Origin: Chryseobacterium soli
Lineage (GTDB): Bacteria > Bacteroidota > Bacteroidia > Flavobacteriales > Weeksellaceae
Assembly (NCBI RefSeq): GCF_000737705.1
Contig: NZ_JPRH01000002.1
Span: 248,001 to 312,000, forward strand
Length of the DNA stretch: 64,000 bases
Reading direction: 5' to 3'
The position numbers and the translations under genes were made by a program. Below the pieces are notes generated by a model. It made no database searches. It was not told the origin of the DNA and saw only the letters and a program-made list of their open reading frames with translations. Shown here in pieces: positions 61,108 through 64,000 of this stretch (position 1 is its first letter; each line of letters opens with the position of its first letter).

Positions 61108-62346
61108 ATGCAGTTTCCCTATCAAGCACCCGTCAAAGGAAAATATTCACTGAAAAATGTCCGTCTTGAAACGGGTTTTGAATATGATGATCGAGAGGTC
61201 ATAAGAACTAAAACCGATGTATTCTGTATTGATATTGAAGATGGAAAAATCAAAGCAGTACATCCCAATGATACGGCTGCAGATGCGGTGGATGGGAAAG
61301 GTTTTTTGATGCTTCCTGCATTCAAAGATATGCATGTCCATTTGGATAAAACGTTGTATGGACTTCCGTGGCAGGCTCTTTCCCCGAAAAGAAAAACGGT
61401 AAAGGATATGATTACCTACGAGCAGGAAATTATTCCCGAACTTTTAAAAACGTCAGTGGAACGTGCAGAACAGCTGATCAGTCTGCTGCAGCATTACGGA
61501 ACCCACTTTGCAAGAACGCATTTTAATATTGATCCCACTTCAGGTCTGAAATCACTCGAAAATTTAGAAAGGGCGCTGGAGAATAAGAAAGATTCTTTTA
61601 CCGCTGAACTTGTTGCTTTTCCACAGCATGGACTGTATTATACTGATTCAGTTCCTTTGATGAAAGAAGTAGCGGCATTTGAAAGTGTCGGTTTTATCGG
61701 TGGCCTGGACCCTTACAGTATTGACGGAAATATAGAAAAGGTAATGGACTTTACCGTACAACTCGCTTTGGACCACGGAAAAGGAATTGATATTCATCTC
61801 CATGAATCTGGAGAATCGGGGATGAAAACCATTCATTATCTCATTGATAAAGCCATTGAAAATCCCAGGCTTCAAGGAAAAATATTTATAAGCCATGCTT
61901 TTGCATTGGGACATCTCTCTCCAAAAGAAACGGAACATATTGCCGAAAGATTAGCTGCCGGAAAAGTGGGAATCGCATCTTCGGTGCCGTTCAGAGGAAC
62001 GATCATGCCGATTCCTGTATTGAAAAAATATGGGGTAGAAGTGATCATAGGAAATGACAATGTGCAGGACTACTGGAGCACGTTCGGATCTGGAAATATG
62101 CTTCAGAAGGCACATTTAATTGCAGAATTATACGGATATGAAACGGAATTTGAGCTTTCAAGAACCCTGGAATTTGCCACGCAGGATATTCTTCCATTAG
62201 ATGATCAGGGAAATCAGCAGTGGCCCAAGGCAGGCGATGATGCAGCGATTGTTTTAGTGGATGCCGGCTGTTCTGCGGAAGCCGTATCCAGAATGTCTGA
62301 AGTGAAAGCTTTGATGCATCATGGAAATCTCTTTTGGAAAGACTGA
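61108..62346 (+). CDS. Amidohydrolase paralogue, cytoplasmic form
   Basis: 412 residues, clearly paralogous to the gene at 58806-60137 (same blocks: LMLPAFKDMHVHLDKTLYG, AELVAFPQHGLYYTDSVP, GIDIHLHESGESG, SHAFALGHLS, WSTFGSGNMLQKAHLIAELY). It begins at the point equivalent to residue 47 of its paralogue, so it has no export signal and should be cytoplasmic. All metal-binding positions are kept except Cys-to-Ala in the SHCF motif (SHAF). Likely a diverged duplicate acting on the same class of substrate in another compartment. Confidence 0.9.
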   Translation: MQFPYQAPVKGKYSLKNVRLETGFEYDDREVIRTKTDVFCIDIEDGKIKAVHPNDTAADAVDGKGFLMLPAFKDMHVHLDKTLYGLPWQALSPKRKTVKDMITYEQEIIPELLKTSVERAEQLISLLQHYGTHFARTHFNIDPTSGLKSLENLERALENKKDSFTAELVAFPQHGLYYTDSVPLMKEVAAFESVGFIGGLDPYSIDGNIEKVMDFTVQLALDHGKGIDIHLHESGESGMKTIHYLIDKAIENPRLQGKIFISHAFALGHLSPKETEHIAERLAAGKVGIASSVPFRGTIMPIPVLKKYGVEVIIGNDNVQDYWSTFGSGNMLQKAHLIAELYGYETEFELSRTLEFATQDILPLDDQGNQQWPKAGDDAAIVLVDAGCSAEAVSRMSEVKALMHHGNLFWKD

Positions 62347-62383
62347 AATTTGAATCCTTAACCAGAATAATGTCAGGAAGTGT

Positions 62384-62448
62384 GAAGCTGGAAGAGAGGG
62401 GAGTATTAACGGTTCAATTTCAGCTTCCAACCTCCTTCTTCCAGCTTC
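62384..62448. repeat. 12-bp inverted repeat in intergenic region
   Basis: GAAGCTGGAAGA (62384-62395) and TCTTCCAGCTTC (62437-62448), 41-bp spacer. This kind of GAAGCTGGAAG-type repeat is frequent between flavobacterial genes. Confidence 0.65.
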
Positions 62449-62510
62449 TGGCTCACCTCATAGTAAAAACTCACGTAACTTATATTTTTTAATCCCTTGT
62501 TTTTTGAACG

Positions 62511-62542
62511 GAAACGGCCCGGAAAATTTTCCGGGCCGTTTC
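62511..62542 (-). terminator. Terminator of the beta-helix lipoprotein gene
   Basis: GAAACGGCCCGGAAAA (62511-62526) and TTTTCCGGGCCGTTTC (62527-62542), a perfect 32-bp palindrome. About 42 bp past the lipoprotein stop, on its minus-strand side. Confidence 0.9.
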
Positions 62543-62583
62543 TTGATTGTTATGAATAAAATTAGTTGCTTCTTGTGATAAGC

Positions 62584-64000
62584 TTATAAATTGAAGTTAG
62601 TCCAACCTGCATACCAGGTATCATTAGCATCTTTTACCGCTCCTCTGAACGTTACCGGAGTAAACCAGCTTGTTAATTTAGTGTGTGTAAACAAACCACC
62701 TGTTAATAAAGGAGATCCTGCTGCAGGGGAGAAGTTAGGAGTAGTTCCTGCCGGAGCCCATGCATTTGTTAATTTTACATCAGCAGCATACGTTAAAGTA
62801 GTGTTTGCTCCAGTGTTGAACCATGTTGTAAGATCTGCCAACGTATAGCTGGTTGGAGATGATGTAGAAGGTCCGAATTTTAAAGGAGTCGTGTTTCCTG
62901 CTAAAATATTATTCTGAAAAGCCATACTTGAATTAACAATGTTCGCATCAGTTGGTGATCCCTTCGTTGCATCAATGAATAAACCGATTGGGAATCCTGT
63001 GAATACAGAGTTGAATACAGAAATTGATGAATTTCTTCTCACCTGTAAAGCGTGCTGGAACAGAGAGTTGATTGATCCTGCATTGGTACCCGTGCTTGAA
63101 GAGTTGATTGGGCCAATGATCGTCATGTTCGAGAACGTAGCTGATGTTTTAGGAGTTAACGTAGAACCGTTAGCATCATTATCAGACTCAAATGCATTAG
63201 AACCTGAAACGTCTGCAACCTGAGGGTCTCTCACCGCAATTCCGAATTGTATTTTTCCTGAGAATCCATTGTCTGTATCAAAATCATCATCAAGACCTTT
63301 GTAAGAAATAAGGTGAGAACAATTTACCGTTCCTCCAAACCACTCAAAACTATCGTCATTAGCGTATGCTACTTCCACATAATCTACAGTCGTTCCGTTA
63401 CCTACACCTCCGAATGTAATTCCATTGATTTCTTTGTCCGGTAGAAAAGCATATCCTGCATATTCCACTCTTACATATTTTAATATACCACTATTGTCAG
63501 CAGCATTGGTTCCGCCATAAAGACCAAGGCCTTCCGTATTGTTGATACCACCTTCGATTTCTCCAACTCCCGCTTGCCCATTGAAAGAAGCATTGGTAGG
63601 CGCAGCTCCCAATATCACAAGACCTGCCCAGTCACCTCTTTTAGGACTTGGTTTCTCTGATGTGAAGATAATCGGGTTGCTGGCAGTACCTTCTGCCATG
63701 ATTTTACTTCCTCTGGTAATAATTAATGAACCGTTTTTGTCGGCTTCACCTACAATTTTAGTTCCCGGTTCAATGGTTAACGTAGCTCCGTTAGATACGT
63801 AAACCAATCCTCTTAACTTATAAGTTTTATTAGCTTTAAGGGTAAGATTGGATGTGATCTTTCCTGAAAGAATAAGGTTTTCAGTTTCACCGTTTCCTGA
63901 GCCACCATTTTGAACGATGGTCTCACCATCTTCTTCTATATTTCTACATGCAGTAGTAGTTACTAAAGTACCTAGCATAAAAGAATATAAGACGAATTTT
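62584..64000 (-). CDS. Right-handed beta-helix surface lipoprotein, 5' end outside window
   Basis: The frame is open to the window edge, where residues KFVLYSFMLGTLVTTTAC form the end of a lipoprotein signal with lipobox TTAC; the true start is therefore beyond 64000 and the internal Met at 63978 is not it. The mature part opens with a Gly/Asn-rich linker, then NLTLKANKTYKLRGLVYVSN and TIEPGTKIVG, typical of parallel beta-helix proteins, and continues with strand-turn repeats to the C-terminus. No T9SS sorting domain is visible. Probably an outer-membrane surface lipoprotein; function unknown. Confidence 0.85.
   Translation of the reverse strand, partial: KFVLYSFMLGTLVTTTACRNIEEDGETIVQNGGSGNGETENLILSGKITSNLTLKANKTYKLRGLVYVSNGATLTIEPGTKIVGEADKNGSLIITRGSKIMAEGTASNPIIFTSEKPSPKRGDWAGLVILGAAPTNASFNGQAGVGEIEGGINNTEGLGLYGGTNAADNSGILKYVRVEYAGYAFLPDKEINGITFGGVGNGTTVDYVEVAYANDDSFEWFGGTVNCSHLISYKGLDDDFDTDNGFSGKIQFGIAVRDPQVADVSGSNAFESDNDANGSTLTPKTSATFSNMTIIGPINSSSTGTNAGSINSLFQHALQVRRNSSISVFNSVFTGFPIGLFIDATKGSPTDANIVNSSMAFQNNILAGNTTPLKFGPSTSSPTSYTLADLTTWFNTGANTTLTYAADVKLTNAWAPAGTTPNFSPAAGSPLLTGGLFTHTKLTSWFTPVTFRGAVKDANDTWYAGWTNFNL

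Overview
The window looks like chromosome of a low-GC flavobacterium, most likely Chryseobacterium or a close relative in the Weeksellaceae. This is inferred from gene content: GldB and GldC gliding proteins next to NAD synthetase, two proteins with C-terminal type IX secretion sorting domains, a PafA-type phosphatase, a Bacteroidetes-type (T6SS-iii) Hcp/VgrG island, and promoters of the TTG-N20-TAnnTTTG form. No rRNA, tRNA or CRISPR array was seen. The first gene (dicarboxylate transporter) and the last (beta-helix lipoprotein) run off the ends.

Layout. 1-3033: anion transporter, outer-membrane porin and a secreted Ntn-hydrolase. 3413-7277: bacteriophytochrome kinase with its heme oxygenase, then malate dehydrogenase and a strong terminator. 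7425-14388: small membrane proteins, a TPR protein, an NmrA-like/AraC pair, a Cys/Gly-rich double-glycine leader peptide, and an SDR/TetR pair with matching palindromic operators. 14484-24403: PafA-like phosphatase, an overlapping pair of TPR membrane proteins (one with an AraC DNA-binding domain), a T9SS cargo protein, and three tandem paralogous surface proteins of identical length.

24522-26113 is the most unusual stretch. It holds a barnase-like ribonuclease with a membrane anchor and a barstar-family inhibitor, in the order nuclease then inhibitor. Between them lies a GIY-YIG endonuclease gene flanked by near-perfect 33-bp inverted repeats and broken by two in-frame amber codons. Four degenerate 75-78 bp repeats lie upstream. 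26114-34784 is mostly housekeeping: nadE, gldB-gldC, a Cys/Met PLP enzyme, GNAT, DinB, TsaC and tRNA nucleotidyltransferase. 34947-38036 is a B12 uptake unit read leftwards: cobalamin riboswitch, BtuB-like receptor, beta-propeller lipoprotein. 38168-40123 has cytidine deaminase, an old-yellow-enzyme reductase and a DUF2752 protein.

40464-51655 is a type VI secretion cargo island without the structural genes: Hcp/TssD, VgrG, a tiny protein, a DUF2931 lipoprotein, a Tle1-like lipase effector with a small membrane protein (possible immunity), a LysM protein, a PAAR-like DUF4280 protein, a 736-residue probable effector and its downstream partners. 51756-58486 has a secreted endonuclease with T9SS signal, DUF4136 and DUF5522 proteins, a minimal HExxH membrane protein, an ACC-deaminase-like enzyme, a glucosaminidase-LysM protein and hemL. 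58806-62346 has two paralogous amidohydrolases around an AraC regulator, only the first with an export signal. The window ends in a beta-helix lipoprotein.

All functions are read from recognisable motifs and family resemblance; no database search was run.
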